Source of the DNA: Azadirachta indica
Taxonomy: Eukaryota > Streptophyta > Magnoliopsida > Sapindales > Meliaceae
Reading direction: 5' to 3'
DNA length: 64,000 nucleotides
Assembly: GCA_022749755.1 (NCBI GenBank)
Contig: CM040453.1
Coordinates: 14,083,368 to 14,147,367, forward strand
Below are positions 62,301-64,000 of this stretch, one piece after another. Numbering within the stretch: position 1 is the first letter of the stretch; every line of letters begins with the position of its first letter. The position numbers and the translations under genes are program-made. The notes under the pieces are model-generated. The model did not search any database, was not told where the DNA came from, and was given only the letters and a program-made list of their open reading frames with translations.

Positions 62301-63504
62301 ATACCTAATCTCATATCATATACATTTACCTTCTGAATATCTTAATGACATGAGATTGGACAATAGCAGACTTAAACCAATCTATGCATATACACGACAT
62401 ATGGACCATGGCATTGGTCAAGGAGACATGGACACCAAAGCAAAGGTGATGGCACGGGATGGAGCAACGTTGACATAACAGAGTGATGGTAGAGGGAACT
62501 TAGTATAAAAAATTTAAATCTACCATTATACTATTATCTTTACCTATAAAATAGAAGACTTTATCTTGGGTGCTGAAAAAGAAGGTGTGCCCTAAATTTT
62601 CGGAGATATGCTTATTCAGAAGAAAAGGTTTGGGAAGTTTTGTTTGTTTATATTGGCAAAGAACTTTACTGTAGCATCATTACTCACCCAGATTACTTAA
62701 AATCAACAAGGTGAGAGCAGCAGTTTGTATCAACACATACCCAAACTACAATTATGAAATAATGGGTACAGATCAAGGGCAACTTTTAGGAGTTTGTTTT
62801 GGATGGAAAAAGATATTTACCAATATTTTCATTACCCAAATAATTGAAAAAAGAGACAGATTTTGACCAATCTTGACAGAGGATCAACCACGTAACATGT
62901 ACCCAAGTAGTCTACAAAATGATAGCAAAACAGAACATTTAGTTTCAACTTTGAGCACACTTGCAACATAACAGTACAAAATTGAGACAATTTGAAGAGA
63001 AAAAACAGTATTATGGAATCCTTGCAGAAGCATCCATACCACCTAGGTTTGTGCAGCAGTGGTTGCATGCAAAAGGTGGTGGTTTTATTTCAGGTTCTAT
63101 TATTTATAGTGCCATGCCCACTAACACAACAGTATCTTGCAGAGAAAAGAAATCCAACTTTACAACAACTTGCAATAAGAAATAACATGCATGACATAAA
63201 CTGATGACTTAAAAAAGTCATCTTAACTCTCAAATTAATCTCATATAATTGCAATCTGAAAATTCTACTTGCTACCGATTTTTCTCACCGTCAAACAAAG
63301 CAGGGAAAGAAAATGAAAATCTATAGAACAAAAGAGCACCTGTTGTAAGAGTGGGTTCTGTTGTTGGGAAGAAAACTGCTTATGATTTCCTGCAAGAGGC
63401 ATGCCAAGAAGGTTGCTATGGCCTTGTTGCTGGACTTGTTGGAGCCGTTGCAGAAACTTCTCCCTCTGATCGGGTGCAATTTCAGTTCTTCCACGAAACT
63501 GCCC
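59378..63504 (-). CDS. NOT3: CCR4-NOT transcription complex subunit 3 (NOT3), C-terminal part
   Basis: Seven exons on the minus strand join without frame conflict: 63504-63340, 61712-61547, 61251-61106, 60671-60393, 60296-60162, 60030-59849 and 59444-59378. They encode 379 residues plus the TAG stop. The first five hold the Gln/Ser/Pro-rich linker (for example [20 protein letters not shown]). The last three carry the NOT box (NOT2/3/5 domain): [60 protein letters not shown], ending [12 protein letters not shown]3 scaffolds the CCR4-NOT deadenylase with NOT1 and NOT2 and acts in mRNA decay, transcription and splicing control. The N-terminal coiled-coil NOT3 domain must lie beyond the right edge. 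No further exon is visible between 63505 and 64000. Plant NOT3 resembles At5g18230. Confidence 0.93.
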
Positions 63505-64000
63505 CTGAAAGCCATAAATTTAGGATCCAATAATAAAACAAATCTTTTAATTGACCTATACTTTTCAGTTGATTTGTAATTTTTGCAAAGTCTTTAAGTT
63601 CCCTTTCGGGGTCTTTAAGGCAGCTGTCATTTTTATAGACAACCTGTTCAGTCTTCTATACACTTGTCTAATTTTGACATAAGCTTTCTTATCTCCTAGC
63701 AAATGATAATATCATAGTAATAAAAACAGCATCTTATGTAATAGCACTATCACTAAAAGAGCATAAAACTACAGTTGACAATGCATTATTTACAGAAAAA
63801 CCTAATAACGAATGCAGCATAAGAAACAAACATGCTCCAAATTTTACCACCAACAGACACTCTATAGGTTATTTTTCCAAAATTTGATAGGTAATGTATG
63901 TATCATTTGAAAGGGCAATACATCTACCTTCGAAGTTTGATTCTATATATTGTCAATCAACTCTAGTACAAATGATTATGTTGTGTATGTGTTAAGATCT
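63505..64000 (-). other. Intron of NOT3 running off the window
   Basis: The acceptor ctttcag|GGG at 63505 marks the start of the first exon seen here. I find no exon-like frame matching NOT3 in the last 496 bases, so this should be intron sequence. Confidence 0.6.

Noticed and set aside
1..64000. tRNA, rRNA, CRISPR, organellar insertions, viral insertions
   Set aside because: I looked for tRNA T-loop patterns, repeat-spacer arrays, and plastid, mitochondrial or viral gene sequences by eye and saw none. A tRNA scan and organelle search would be decisive.

Overview
The window looks like AT-rich nuclear DNA of a eudicot plant. Coding regions are split by GT-AG introns, intergenic DNA is full of A/T runs, microsatellites and short inverted-repeat transposons, and the proteins belong to plant-specific or plant-expanded families (a DYW-type PPR protein, a SINE-type KASH protein, a plant type-IV GATA factor, a GH17-X8 glucanase). 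I cannot name the species from the sequence. A woody eudicot such as Citrus is a guess. No plasmid, phage, organellar or CRISPR-like content was seen.

Layout from left to right. (1) 289-3640, minus: a SINE1/SINE2-type ARM-repeat nuclear-envelope KASH protein. (2) 5909-9543, minus: an ING2-type PHD-finger histone reader in seven exons. From memory, these two genes are also neighbours in Arabidopsis. (3) 11170-14525, plus: a large PPR-DYW organellar RNA-editing factor whose targeting peptide is largely on a separate first exon. (4) 16712-22597, plus: three related short-chain dehydrogenase/reductase (SDR) loci in different states: one intronless and frameshifted, one intact with a single intron, one cut off after its first third. 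A 1.17 kb long-inverted-repeat element lies between the first two, and a 0.4 kb inverted-repeat element sits at the break of the third. (5) 23826-27797, plus: TATA-binding protein (TBP), complete, nine coding segments, with its stop codon split by the last intron. (6) 28865-33113, plus: an HNH-nuclease-domain protein whose first intron appears to be GC-AG. (7) 35736-36969, plus: an A-subfamily GATA transcription factor. (8) 37-42.4 kb: gene-poor AT-rich DNA. (9) 42474-45771, minus: a GPI-anchored GH17/X8 beta-1,3-glucanase. (10) 46.6-59.2 kb: gene-poor DNA with several small transposons and a 5 kb non-autonomous LTR retrotransposon carrying two internal tandem-repeat arrays. (11) 59378 to the right edge, minus: the C-terminal 379 residues of NOT3, a CCR4-NOT subunit; its 5' part lies outside the window.

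The genes do not form one pathway. Most are single-copy housekeeping functions: transcription initiation (TBP), chromatin reading (ING2), mRNA decay and transcription control (NOT3), nuclear envelope (SINE), organelle RNA editing (PPR), cell wall (GH17). The SDR cluster is the one place showing recent gene-family turnover. I found no convincing evidence of a previously undescribed multi-gene system. The most notable observations are gene-structure oddities (a possible 9-nt microexon, a GC-AG intron, a split stop codon), the decaying SDR array and the unusual mobile elements.

All exon boundaries were placed by eye from splice consensus, reading-frame continuity and remembered family sequences. 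They have not been checked against transcripts.
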